Below are positions 29,517 through 37,855 of a DNA stretch of 64,000 nucleotides, one piece after another. Source of the DNA: Paramylibacter ulvae (GTDB lineage Bacteria; Pseudomonadota; Alphaproteobacteria; Rhodobacterales; Rhodobacteraceae); contig NZ_BMZF01000001.1 in NCBI RefSeq assembly GCF_014652655.1, positions 909,024-973,023 on the forward strand, written 5' to 3'. The position numbers and the translations under genes are program-made. Under the pieces are notes generated by a model, which ran no database searches, was not told where the DNA came from, and saw only the letters and a program-made list of their open reading frames with translations. How positions within the stretch are numbered: the first letter of the stretch is position 1; every line of letters begins with the position of its first letter.

Positions 29517-29930
29517 CTAGCTTGCGAATACGGTTTCAAAATCGGCAAAACCTTTGGCTTCGATGGGGTTTCCCGACGGATCGCGGAAAAACATGATGCG
29601 TTGTTCGCCTGTTTGACCTTCGAACCGCACCTGTGGTGGGATTTCGAATGCGACTTGCGCCGTTTGTAATCGTGCGGACAAGGCCAGCCAATCGGCAAGC
29701 GGCAATACAATTCCCAAATGTGGCATTGGCACCATATGATCCCCCACATGCCCGGTGTTTTCTGTTGCAAACGGTGCGCCCAGATGCAGCGAAATTTGAT
29801 GCCCAAAGAAATCAAAATCGACCCAAGTGTCGGTGCTACGCCCCTCGGCACAGCCCAGAACATCGCTGTAAAACCGGCGCGCGGCTTCCAGATCTGTCAC
29901 GTTATATGCAAGGTGGAACAATGATTTCAT
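29517..29930 (-). CDS. VOC superfamily (glyoxalase-fold) protein
   Basis: A 137-residue protein opening FHLAYNVTDLEAARRFYSDVLGC and ending RIMFFRDPSGNPIEAKGF, the two halves of a VOC metal-site protein with His near the start and Glu at the end. A conserved VDFDFFGHQISLHL carries a further His. The start is ATG 29930; the frame extends nine codons further without support. It is divergent from the LysR gene. The reaction is unknown. Confidence 0.87.
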   Translation of the reverse strand: MKSLFHLAYNVTDLEAARRFYSDVLGCAEGRSTDTWVDFDFFGHQISLHLGAPFATENTGHVGDHMVPMPHLGIVLPLADWLALSARLQTAQVAFEIPPQVRFEGQTGEQRIMFFRDPSGNPIEAKGFADFETVFAS

Positions 29931-30053
29931 GGGCCGAGAATACCGCAGTTTGCGCATGGAGCAAGCGTGTTTTTTTAATCGGTGTATGATTCAATAGACC
30001 AAACAGCGGAAATTGCATAAGCTGAGTTAAATTGAACTTAACTTGGTTTTCAC

Positions 30054-30938
30054 ATGTCTCGAAACCCATATGGCTTGCCATCGCTGAAAATGCTCAAAAG
30101 TTTTGAGTGCGCCGCGCGGTGTGGTTCGATCAAAGATGCCGCCGCCGAATTATTCGTCACACCCGGCGCCGTCAGCCATCAGGTGAAAGCATTGGAGCAA
30201 GAATTGGGTGTTCAGCTATTCATCCGAAGCCACCGCGCGGTTGAACTCACCCCAGAAGGATGGGTGCTAAAGGATGCTTTATCGCGTGGGTTTTTCGATA
30301 TTTCGCGCGCGATTAAATCGATTCAATCGCGTGTTGACCCTAACAGTGTCACAATCGGTGCCACGACCGCCGTATCGTCACTATGGCTGACGCCGCGGAT
30401 CAGCAGATTTTGGCGTGACCATGGTGAAATTACCATCAATCAACATGTGCGCGATCGACCATTCGTTCGCCCAGTTTTACTCGATTTGGTCATAGAATAT
30501 CGAATATCAGCACCCGATGAACCCCACGATGTGCTGTTCGATGATGTGTTGATACCGCTTTGCGCCCCCGATTTTGATCGCTCTGGTGCGTCAGAATTGG
30601 GTGATATCGCAGCATTGCCGTTGATCCATCTGGATGCCAAAGAAACCAATTGGACCAGTTGGCAAAACTGGTTTGATGCATTGAATTACAACGGAGAACT
30701 GTCCACGCGCCATCGTGTGAATAATTATACCATCGCGTTGCAGTTGGCCAAGGATGGACAAGGGGTTGTGTTGGGCTGGCAACGTTTAGTGGCGCCATTG
30801 TTGGATGCTGGTGAATTGATCGTGCTTGGCCGTTATCGCAGCGCCGCACCGGGACGGTTTTACTTGATCCACGCCGGTATCGAAAATAATGCGCAAACGG
30901 CCTTGGTGCGTCAGTGGCTTATAAATGATATTGATTGA
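30054..30938 (+). CDS. LysR family transcriptional regulator (GcvA-like)
   Basis: A 294-residue regulator. The winged helix reads LKSFECAARCGSIKDAAAELF then VTPGAVSHQVKALEQELGVQLF, and the C-terminal periplasmic-binding-like domain ends with a GQGVVLGWQRLVAPLL segment typical of the GcvA group. It lies 95 bp upstream of the Rieske oxygenase gene on the same strand, so it probably controls that operon; the inducer is likely an N-methylated compound (inference). Confidence 0.9.
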   Translation: MSRNPYGLPSLKMLKSFECAARCGSIKDAAAELFVTPGAVSHQVKALEQELGVQLFIRSHRAVELTPEGWVLKDALSRGFFDISRAIKSIQSRVDPNSVTIGATTAVSSLWLTPRISRFWRDHGEITINQHVRDRPFVRPVLLDLVIEYRISAPDEPHDVLFDDVLIPLCAPDFDRSGASELGDIAALPLIHLDAKETNWTSWQNWFDALNYNGELSTRHRVNNYTIALQLAKDGQGVVLGWQRLVAPLLDAGELIVLGRYRSAAPGRFYLIHAGIENNAQTALVRQWLINDID

Positions 30939-31033
30939 ATTAATTTCAGCTATTTCATGTAAAAAACTCGTTTGTGAGGATTTAGAATGACGCGCTAAAT
31001 GGGTGATATCACCTGATTGCAAAGGATACACCC

Positions 31034-32191
31034 ATGACCGTTTCGGATTTGTCCGCTGTAAAAAAACCCGTGAACCTTGCACGCGGGCTGCCAAATGAAC
31101 ATTACATTAACCAAACCGTATTCGAAGAAGAGCGCGACGCGGTCTTGTTTGCGAATTGGTCTGCCATCGGGTTTGGCAAAGATGTTCCAAACGAGGGCGA
31201 CACAAATCCAGTCGATTTTCTGGAGATGCCACTGTTAATTGTGCGCGATCATTCGGGGAATGTGCGCGTGTATCAAAACACCTGTCGGCATCGTGGTATG
31301 ATTTTGATTTCGGAAAAATCCAACATTCGCGGCACGATACGCTGTCCGTATCATTCGTGGTGTTATGCGCTTGATGGGCGCTTGCGTTCCACGCCACATG
31401 TGGGCGGGCCGGGGCAGAACTTGCACGAAAATATTAAACGTGACGAATTGGGTTTGATCGAAATTCCATCATATGTGTATATGGATGTGGTTTTTGTGAA
31501 TATATCTGGTGATGCACAGCCGTTTGAAATTGCCAATGCCGCTATGCTGGAGCGCTGGCGTGAATTTGACAAACCGATTTATAGCGCAGGCGACGATAGC
31601 TGTTTTAACCTCACCGTGAATAGCAATTGGAAATTGGCCGTCGAAAATTATTGCGAGAGCTATCATTTGCCGTGGGTTCACCCCGGTTTGAACGTGGTTT
31701 CAAAGCTAGAAGACCACTATCATCTGGAAGAGCGTCAAAAATTCTCGGGGCAAGGCTCGGTTGTCTATACACAGTTGAAAGATGAAACTGGGCGTTGTTT
31801 CCAAGATTTCAATGATCTGTCGGCGAAATGGGATACTGGATCGGAATATATTTCGTTTTTCCCAAACGTTCTGTTTGGCGTTCATCGCGATCATACCTAT
31901 GCGATCATACTGGAACCGATCAGCCTTGAACGTACCGTTGAACATGTGTCGATTTATTACGCACAACCCGAATGTATCGAGGATGAATATGCCGATCTGC
32001 GCGCCACAAATGCGACGTTCTGGCAAGAGGTGTTCGAAGAAGACATCTTTGTCGTCGAAGGGATGCAGAAAGGACGCCACGGACGGTTTTTCGATGGTGG
32101 TAAATTCGCACCTGCAATGGATGGCCCCACGCATTTGTTCCACGAATGGGTGGCGACACAGGTCGATAATCATCGCGAAAATCGAGCCTAG
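31034..32191 (+). CDS. Rieske non-heme iron oxygenase, alpha subunit (betaine-demethylase-like)
   Basis: A 385-residue oxygenase. The Rieske cluster ligands are CRH (about 83-85) and CPYH (about 103-106). The mononuclear iron site lies in ENYCESYHLPWVHPG (about 198-212, two His) with a later Asp. The overall layout resembles glycine-betaine, stachydrine or carnitine oxygenases that remove N-methyl groups. AAAGGA precedes ATG. A small gene and an FAD/GcvT oxidoreductase follow, fitting stepwise demethylation. No reductase partner is encoded nearby. The exact substrate is unknown. Confidence 0.87.
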   Translation: MTVSDLSAVKKPVNLARGLPNEHYINQTVFEEERDAVLFANWSAIGFGKDVPNEGDTNPVDFLEMPLLIVRDHSGNVRVYQNTCRHRGMILISEKSNIRGTIRCPYHSWCYALDGRLRSTPHVGGPGQNLHENIKRDELGLIEIPSYVYMDVVFVNISGDAQPFEIANAAMLERWREFDKPIYSAGDDSCFNLTVNSNWKLAVENYCESYHLPWVHPGLNVVSKLEDHYHLEERQKFSGQGSVVYTQLKDETGRCFQDFNDLSAKWDTGSEYISFFPNVLFGVHRDHTYAIILEPISLERTVEHVSIYYAQPECIEDEYADLRATNATFWQEVFEEDIFVVEGMQKGRHGRFFDGGKFAPAMDGPTHLFHEWVATQVDNHRENRA

Positions 32192-32193
32192 GC

Positions 32194-32424
32194 GTGGTTG
32201 ATCTTGTGGCGTTGAACACTGAACTATTGGCCGCACATGCCACCAAAGATGGTGCAAAAATTGCGCATATTTATAAACAAGCAGGCGATGATGCGTTGGA
32301 TGCAGGCAAGATTGATACGGCCTGTTTTTATTTTACCCATGCCTATGTTTTTGCGCTGGAATCCAATTGTGCAGAGCTTGACGATATTCATACGATTTTA
32401 AAAAAATACGGAAGAGAAGAATAA
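32194..32424 (+). CDS. Small helical protein in the Rieske/FAD operon, unknown function
   Basis: A 76-residue protein with GTG start two bases after the Rieske gene stop. It is mostly helical and looks like a short TPR-type hairpin (HIYKQAGDDALDAGKIDTAC, then FYFTHAYVFALESN), with an Ala-Gly-Ala/Asp pattern. Its stop overlaps the next ATG by one base, so it is tightly coupled to both enzymes and may be an accessory or assembly subunit. No known domain name assigned. Confidence 0.75.
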   Translation: MVDLVALNTELLAAHATKDGAKIAHIYKQAGDDALDAGKIDTACFYFTHAYVFALESNCAELDDIHTILKKYGREE

Positions 32425-34844
32425 TGCGTACACATGCACAGGCGGTGGTGATTGGCGGTGGTTTGGTTGGATGCTCCATTCTGTATCATTTGGCGAAATT
32501 GGGTTGGACCGACGTGGTTTTGTTGGAACGCGATGAGCTCACATCTGGGTCGACATGGCACGCGGCGGCCAATCTGCATGGGCTGCATGACAATAATAAT
32601 ATATCCAAGCTGCAATATTACACGATGAATCTGTATAAAGAGCTGGAACTGGAAACAGGTCAGGGATGTGGCGTTTTTCAACCGGGCTCGCTCTATCTGG
32701 CGCAAACCGAACAACGCGAACATCAGTTGCGTATTCAGGCCGCCAAGGCGCGATACTTCAACGCGGATTTTTACGAACTGTCCATTGATGAAGCGCGGCA
32801 AAAAAATCCACTGGTGAATTTTGATGGTGTGCGGTGTGTGATGTTCGAACCGGATGGTGGCAATGTCGATCCAAGCGGTGTTACCCAAGCATATGCCACG
32901 GGTGCGCGCAATATGGGTGCTGAAATTCATCGGTTCACCCCCGTAACCGCCACGACGCAACGTGGTGATGGGACATGGGATGTGGAAACGCCCAAGGGTT
33001 CGATACACACGCCGTGGGTTGTGAATGTTGCGGGGTTATGGGGGCGCGAGGTCGCCGCAATGGCGGGGATCAATTTGCCATTACAACCAACGGAACACCA
33101 ATATTTGGTCACCGAAACCATCCCAGAAATCGCCGCCATGTCGTGCCGATTGCCATCGGTCGCAGATCGCGATGGTGAATATTACATGCGCCAAGAGGGC
33201 AACGGATTGCTGATCGGCGCATACGAAAAAGATATGCGATTCTGGGCCGAAAATGGTACGCCCGCGGGATTTGGTCATGAATTATTTGCCGATGATTTGG
33301 ATAGGATCATGGATAATATCATGCGCGCAATGGATCGCGTGCCCGCCGCCGCCGAGGTGGGGGTAAAACGTGTGATCAACGGCCCGATGATTTGGTCACC
33401 TGACAGCGCCGCGCTCTATGGTCCCGTGCCTGAGAAAAAGGGATATTTTTGTTGCAACGGCATTATCCCAGGGTTTAGCCAATCGGGTGGTTTGGGCTTG
33501 ATGACCGCGCAATGGATTGTCGAGGGCGAGCCAGAATTTGACATGTTCCCATGGGATGTCGCGCGTTTTGGTAGTTGGGCGGACAAGGGTTTCACGCGTG
33601 CGCGGGTTGCCGATCAATATGCCAACCGTTTCAAGATTCATTTCCCCTACGAGGAACGCGCAGCGGGCCGCCCGATGCGAATGCGACCAGTTTACGAAAA
33701 ACAAAAATCACTGGGTGCTGTGTTTGGGTTGAATTATGGCTGGGAACACCCGCTTTGGTTTGCGGGGGCGGGTGTTGATGGGCGCGAAGATTACGGATTT
33801 GATCGCCAGGATTGGTTTGAACCTGTGGGTGATGAATGTCGCGCCTTGCGCAATGGCGTTGGCGTGATTGATATTTCTAATTTTGCTAAATACGAAATAC
33901 AAGGCGCAGGCGCGCGTGATTGGTTGAACCGTATCGTGGCCAATAATGTGCCAACCCAAATCGGGCGATCTTGCCTGACACCACTGATCGGAGTACGCGG
34001 TGGGATTGCGGGTGATTTCACCATTACGATGTTGGGGAATGATCATTTTTGGATGGTTGGCTCGGGTATGGCAGAACGTTACCACCAAAGATATTTCAAT
34101 GAAATACCGCGCCCCAATGGTGTTACATTCAATAGCCGCACAGATGATTATTGTGGGTTTAACATTGCAGGGCCTAAATCACGCGAACTGTTGTCGCGAT
34201 TGACCCAAGAAAACTTGTCCAATGACGATTGGAAATTTATGCGCTCGCGCCAAATTTCCATTGCGGGGTTGGATGCGATTGCCATTCGCGTGTCATTCAC
34301 GGGTGATCTGGGTTGGGAGCTTTACGTTAAAACCGAGGATCAACTCGCGCTTTATACTGCGCTGTTGGATACGGGCGTTGATCTGGGTGTGCGCCCTGTG
34401 GGGGGGCGTGCCTTGGGCAGTTTGCGTATTGAAAAAGGGTACGGTTCATGGGGGCGCGAATACAGCCCCGAATACTGGCCCCAAGAAGTTGGGCTTGATC
34501 GGTTAATCAAAATGGACAAACCAGAGTTTTTGGGCAAATCGGCCTATGCCGCATTGGCACAAAAACCAGCCCGTGAAAAACTGGTGATGTTGGATGTAGC
34601 CGTGACAAATGCCGATGCATCGGGGGGCGAGCCCGTGTTTTTACCCGATGGTACACCCGTTGGTCGGGTTAGTTCGGGTGCTTATGGCTATACCGTTGAA
34701 AAATCGCTCGCGCTTTGTTTTATCAAAGCTGAACATGTGGTTTCTAGTGCACAATTTGACGTTGCGATTTTGGGACAGCCACATCGTGCAGCACTGTTGG
34801 ATGAACCATCGTTTGACCCATCAGGGGAAAAACTGCGAAGTTGA
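32424..34844 (+). CDS. FAD-dependent oxidoreductase with GcvT domain (dimethylglycine/sarcosine dehydrogenase family)
   Basis: An 806-residue two-domain enzyme. The N-terminal DAO domain has VVIGGGLVGCSILYHLAKLG (FAD-binding) and GSTWHAAANLHG, a motif of dimethylglycine dehydrogenases around the flavin-linked His. A FAO-type linker follows, and from about residue 430 a GcvT-like folate domain (RNGVGVIDISNFAKYEIQG region) with its C-terminal barrel. The family oxidatively demethylates N-methylglycines, passing formaldehyde to tetrahydrofolate. Together with the Rieske enzyme it suggests betaine degradation; the substrate is not proven. Confidence 0.9.
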   Translation: MRTHAQAVVIGGGLVGCSILYHLAKLGWTDVVLLERDELTSGSTWHAAANLHGLHDNNNISKLQYYTMNLYKELELETGQGCGVFQPGSLYLAQTEQREHQLRIQAAKARYFNADFYELSIDEARQKNPLVNFDGVRCVMFEPDGGNVDPSGVTQAYATGARNMGAEIHRFTPVTATTQRGDGTWDVETPKGSIHTPWVVNVAGLWGREVAAMAGINLPLQPTEHQYLVTETIPEIAAMSCRLPSVADRDGEYYMRQEGNGLLIGAYEKDMRFWAENGTPAGFGHELFADDLDRIMDNIMRAMDRVPAAAEVGVKRVINGPMIWSPDSAALYGPVPEKKGYFCCNGIIPGFSQSGGLGLMTAQWIVEGEPEFDMFPWDVARFGSWADKGFTRARVADQYANRFKIHFPYEERAAGRPMRMRPVYEKQKSLGAVFGLNYGWEHPLWFAGAGVDGREDYGFDRQDWFEPVGDECRALRNGVGVIDISNFAKYEIQGAGARDWLNRIVANNVPTQIGRSCLTPLIGVRGGIAGDFTITMLGNDHFWMVGSGMAERYHQRYFNEIPRPNGVTFNSRTDDYCGFNIAGPKSRELLSRLTQENLSNDDWKFMRSRQISIAGLDAIAIRVSFTGDLGWELYVKTEDQLALYTALLDTGVDLGVRPVGGRALGSLRIEKGYGSWGREYSPEYWPQEVGLDRLIKMDKPEFLGKSAYAALAQKPAREKLVMLDVAVTNADASGGEPVFLPDGTPVGRVSSGAYGYTVEKSLALCFIKAEHVVSSAQFDVAILGQPHRAALLDEPSFDPSGEKLRS

Positions 34845-34845
34845 T

Positions 34846-34875
34846 GCGCGCGCCAAGGGGAGCAAAAGCGCGCGC
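34846..34875 (+). terminator. GC-rich hairpin after the FAD oxidoreductase gene
   Basis: Two copies of GCGCGCGC (34846-34853 and 34868-34875) can form an 8-bp stem around a 14-nt loop, starting one base after the stop codon. The following CTATTATT is not a strong T-run, so it may act as a weak terminator or an mRNA 3' stabiliser. Confidence 0.45.
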
Positions 34876-34907
34876 CTATTATTGCAACCTGCAACAATAG
34901 TATTCGA

Positions 34908-35141
34908 TTAAGAATGCCAGAAACGTTTCTGGCATTCTTGTCCCGCTTGCGCGGATGTGATGCCGATATCTGCAAGCTGTTCAGGTGACATATTGCGCAA
35001 CACCTTTCGTCCCTTGGCACGGTCATTCCAAACGACAATCACATGTGCAATATTGATCGCCAGTGTCGCAAGCGCAGGAAGCGTTGTGCGTGTTGCCAGA
35101 TCATGTGCGAAATATGCGGTCTTGGTTTGTGAATGTGCCAT
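34908..35141 (-). CDS. DUF1127 family protein
   Basis: A 77-residue protein with a hydrophobic N-terminal part and the DUF1127 (YjiS-like) motif RKVLRNMSPEQLADIGIT at about 45-62. Small arginine-rich DUF1127 proteins of alphaproteobacteria take part in phosphate and RNA-related regulation. It is divergent from the MocR regulator, sharing a promoter region full of ATTGTATC half-sites. Its last codons are made of a perfect 30-bp palindrome. Confidence 0.83.
   Translation of the reverse strand: MAHSQTKTAYFAHDLATRTTLPALATLAINIAHVIVVWNDRAKGRKVLRNMSPEQLADIGITSAQAGQECQKRFWHS
34910..34939. repeat. Perfect 30-bp palindrome covering the 3' end of the DUF1127 gene
   Basis: The left arm AAGAATGCCAGAAAC is followed directly by its exact reverse complement GTTTCTGGCATTCTT. 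It forms the last codons (CQKRFWHS) and most of the stop codon of the minus-strand gene. In RNA it would make a long stem with almost no loop. There is no strong T-run, so a plain terminator is not certain. Confidence 0.9.
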
Positions 35142-35156
35142 TGTCCTAACTTTCCT

Positions 35157-35245
35157 ATTGTATCAATACAATTTGTATTGTATCTGTATTTATAGATACA
35201 AAGATTTGCATTGTATGGCTAGGAAAACATTGTAATGGATACAAT
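35157..35245. promoter_or_regulatory. Cluster of ATTGTATC half-sites between DUF1127 and MocR genes
   Basis: The half-site ATTGTATC or its complement GATACAAT recurs: 35157-35164, AATACAAT at 35165-35172, 35177-35184, GATACAAA at 35195-35202, ATTGTATG at 35210-35217, and GATACAAT at 35238-35245, which overlaps the MocR start codon region. The first two form an inverted pair. Repeated operators next to a MocR gene suggest autoregulation and control of the divergent gene. Confidence 0.7.
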
Positions 35246-36641
35246 TTGGGCGCCAAGGGCGCTTTCAACGGACCGTCCAAAATATAAATCACTGTTGAAT
35301 GCGTTGCAAAATGACATCGACATGGGCGAACTAAACCCGGGTGATAAGTTGCCACCAGTGCGGGATTTGGCATGGAAGCTTGGCGTAACGCCAGGGACCG
35401 TTGCGCGGGCCTATCAAGAGGGTATCAAATCAGGTGTGCTTACTGCCCAAGTTGGGCGCGGCACTTTCGTTTCTGAACCCGCCCCTTCACAGGGTGCTGA
35501 ACATTACATGCAATCAACGATGGACGATATATATCCGTTGCCAGTGAACGGGCAGGTCAACCTGCGCAACACCAACACCACGAATGTAGGACAGAGCGCT
35601 GCAATACGCCGTGCAATGATCAAGGTGGCGGAGACGAAGGCCGATCAGTACATTTTTTATCCCGATCAACAATATGTATCGGATATCTATGAACCGCTGT
35701 GTGATTGGATGAAATATGCGGGCGTATATACCAGACCAGACAGATTAATTGTCACCAACGGTGGCCAAAATGCGGTATCGTTGGCGGTGGCGACGATACT
35801 CAATATGGAAACGGGCGCTATTGCGATTGATGCGCTAACTTATCCTGGTATTCGTTTTGCAGTTCAAGCACAGCGCGGGAAATTGGTTGGCATTGAAACC
35901 GATGCTGATGGCATCATTCCAGATGCTTTGGCGCGCGCTTGTCGCAAAAATCAGATCAAGGCGCTGTTTACTTCGGCCAATGTGCTGAACCCGACCACGG
36001 GTAAAATGCCACTCGAACGGCGATTGCAAATCGCAGAAATTGCTCGCAAATACGATGTGCAAATTGTCGAAGATGATTGTTGGGGCATTGGCGCAAATGA
36101 TGTGCCAAGTTTTTCGCAAATCTGCCCCGAACGCGGCTGGTATTTGTCGTCAATTTCAAAATCAATTTCATCAGGCGTGCGGTTTGGATACTTGTTATGC
36201 CCCGATGCGTATTTCGATCATGCGAAACGCTTGATGCAGAGTTATAGCTTTGGTGTGTCTCGTGCTGTTGTCGATATCGTGCGCGAATTGTTTGTGTCTG
36301 GTGATGCTGCTGCCGTACGGGGTGCGGTTTTGAATTTGGTGCAAAAAAATGTGCAGCAAACGGTAAATATTCTGGGGCAGTGGGGTATTTCGTGGCGCAA
36401 AGATGTGCCGTTTATCTGGCTATCTTTGCCGTCTGGGTGGCGTGGGTCATCCTTTGCGGCGGCGTGCGAGCGGGAAAATATTATTGTGCGCGCAGCAGAT
36501 GAATTTGCGCTGCAAAATATGCCTGTCCCAAACGGTGTGCGCATTGCTGTGAACAGCAATCTGCCAATGCAAACCTATTGTGATGCATTGGGGGTGGTAA
36601 ATGAATTGCTGGCAAACCCACCTGTCAGCATGGGCAGCTAA
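35235..36641 (+). CDS. MocR-type regulator: GntR winged helix fused to aminotransferase-like domain
   Basis: A 468-residue protein. The N-terminal GntR winged helix (about 15-82) contains LPPVRDLAWKLGVTPGTVARAYQ, and a class I aminotransferase-like domain follows (about 105-460). The latter has the PLP-binding Lys in SSISKSISSGVRFGYL (about 310). MocR proteins use PLP to sense amino-acid-type ligands and bind direct repeats near their own gene. The upstream ATTGTATC array fits that. Target pathway unknown. Confidence 0.92.
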   Translation: MDTIWAPRALSTDRPKYKSLLNALQNDIDMGELNPGDKLPPVRDLAWKLGVTPGTVARAYQEGIKSGVLTAQVGRGTFVSEPAPSQGAEHYMQSTMDDIYPLPVNGQVNLRNTNTTNVGQSAAIRRAMIKVAETKADQYIFYPDQQYVSDIYEPLCDWMKYAGVYTRPDRLIVTNGGQNAVSLAVATILNMETGAIAIDALTYPGIRFAVQAQRGKLVGIETDADGIIPDALARACRKNQIKALFTSANVLNPTTGKMPLERRLQIAEIARKYDVQIVEDDCWGIGANDVPSFSQICPERGWYLSSISKSISSGVRFGYLLCPDAYFDHAKRLMQSYSFGVSRAVVDIVRELFVSGDAAAVRGAVLNLVQKNVQQTVNILGQWGISWRKDVPFIWLSLPSGWRGSSFAAACERENIIVRAADEFALQNMPVPNGVRIAVNSNLPMQTYCDALGVVNELLANPPVSMGS

Positions 36642-37664
36642 CTACGATTTATGCAGCGCTGCGTATTCCGCGGGTGAAATACAGGTGGTTGCCGCGCGCG
36701 CTTGGGGATTGTTAAGATCGGTTAGTTCTGGAAACAATTCCAACAACTCATCATGGCCGCATTTTTCAAGCGTATTTAACGCTTGTTTCCCGGGTAAAAA
36801 GCTCTCGCTTGGTTGTCCGTTGGACATGATAATTTGATGTTCATCACACATAAAATGGAAATATTCGACGCCCTGATCAGCGGGTTCCAGTGTAATTGTC
36901 GTATCGTTTATCAATGCCTTTGCAGGTACCAAATATCCATCCGTCCCCAGATGCGTTTGCGCGCGCCAATCGCGCAAATAAATGCGGTGTTGTTGGGATA
37001 CAATCAAATCCTGTTTTGGGCGTCCATCACCCAATGCATCTTTGCGAATACGCACAGGGCGCAGGCGCGGTTTTAACGCCATTTCCGTGGGCGTGATTTT
37101 ACGTGAATTGATCCAAGTGATTTCACAGGCGTCGCCATCAATGTTGATAACCGATTGCCCCTTTTTCAAATCTTGCACCAGACGCCCACCATTTGGTGTT
37201 TTAATCCGTGTATCCTGTGCAAAACAAATCGTTTCATACGGAACAGATTGCCCGTCATCCCCCGCGACAAAATTATATGTTTGCCCGGGTGTCAGCGGTT
37301 CACTGGTGATAATCATTGAGTTATCACCGCTGTTACTTGTGCCAGTTCCAAATCGGATAATATAAAATGTGATGGGCGGAACATCGTCGGTCGTAAGCGT
37401 GTATTCCAATTCGATCGACGCCCCAACATTATAGGTGGTGCCGTTCAACGTAACCGCTTGTGCCAATTCTTGCAGGTTGCCCGTTTCCAGATATGCATCT
37501 TCCAGATCAAGATCGTCATCTTCGACGATCACATCAATGCTACTACCGTCACCATTATATGTGGTGGATGTACCGATACCATTATCTGGTGTGGTAGTGT
37601 TATCTGTGGCGATCGTGCCCGTAAAGTCAGACAGATCGTACCCTGTGATCGTATATGTTGCCAT
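36642..37664 (-). CDS. Hint-domain protein (hedgehog/intein-type), probably secreted
   Basis: A 340-residue protein. The N-terminal part (about 1-150) is Thr/Asp-rich and beta-like, without a Sec signal. A Hint domain starts at about 147 with CFAQDTRIKTPNGGRLVQDLKKGQ split by the strand turn, carrying the Cys nucleophile position, and continues with the VSQQHRIYL block. This architecture is frequent in roseobacters, often in proteins exported by type I systems. Catalytic splicing is uncertain. The stop directly abuts the MocR gene. Confidence 0.85.
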   Translation of the reverse strand: MATYTITGYDLSDFTGTIATDNTTTPDNGIGTSTTYNGDGSSIDVIVEDDDLDLEDAYLETGNLQELAQAVTLNGTTYNVGASIELEYTLTTDDVPPITFYIIRFGTGTSNSGDNSMIITSEPLTPGQTYNFVAGDDGQSVPYETICFAQDTRIKTPNGGRLVQDLKKGQSVINIDGDACEITWINSRKITPTEMALKPRLRPVRIRKDALGDGRPKQDLIVSQQHRIYLRDWRAQTHLGTDGYLVPAKALINDTTITLEPADQGVEYFHFMCDEHQIIMSNGQPSESFLPGKQALNTLEKCGHDELLELFPELTDLNNPQARAATTCISPAEYAALHKS

Positions 37665-37795
37665 CGTTATGCACCGTTGAAGTTAATCGTTCTTCTGCAA
37701 TGAATACATAGAGAATAAATTAACAAATTACGAGCTTTACGCCGCGTTTTGAGTTCTTTTTGATGGAAAATCGCCGAAATCGATAAGTTTTAATG

Positions 37796-37832
37796 AAAAA
37801 ACCGCCAAAATCGAAAAAATCGACTTTGGCGG
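37796..37832 (-). terminator. Rho-independent terminator of thrS
   Basis: On the minus strand CCGCCAAA-GTCGA pairs with TCGA-TTTTGGCGG around a T-rich loop, followed by six T. It begins 24 bp after the thrS stop. Confidence 0.88.
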
Positions 37833-37855
37833 AAAATCTAATTTTTATTGTTTGA

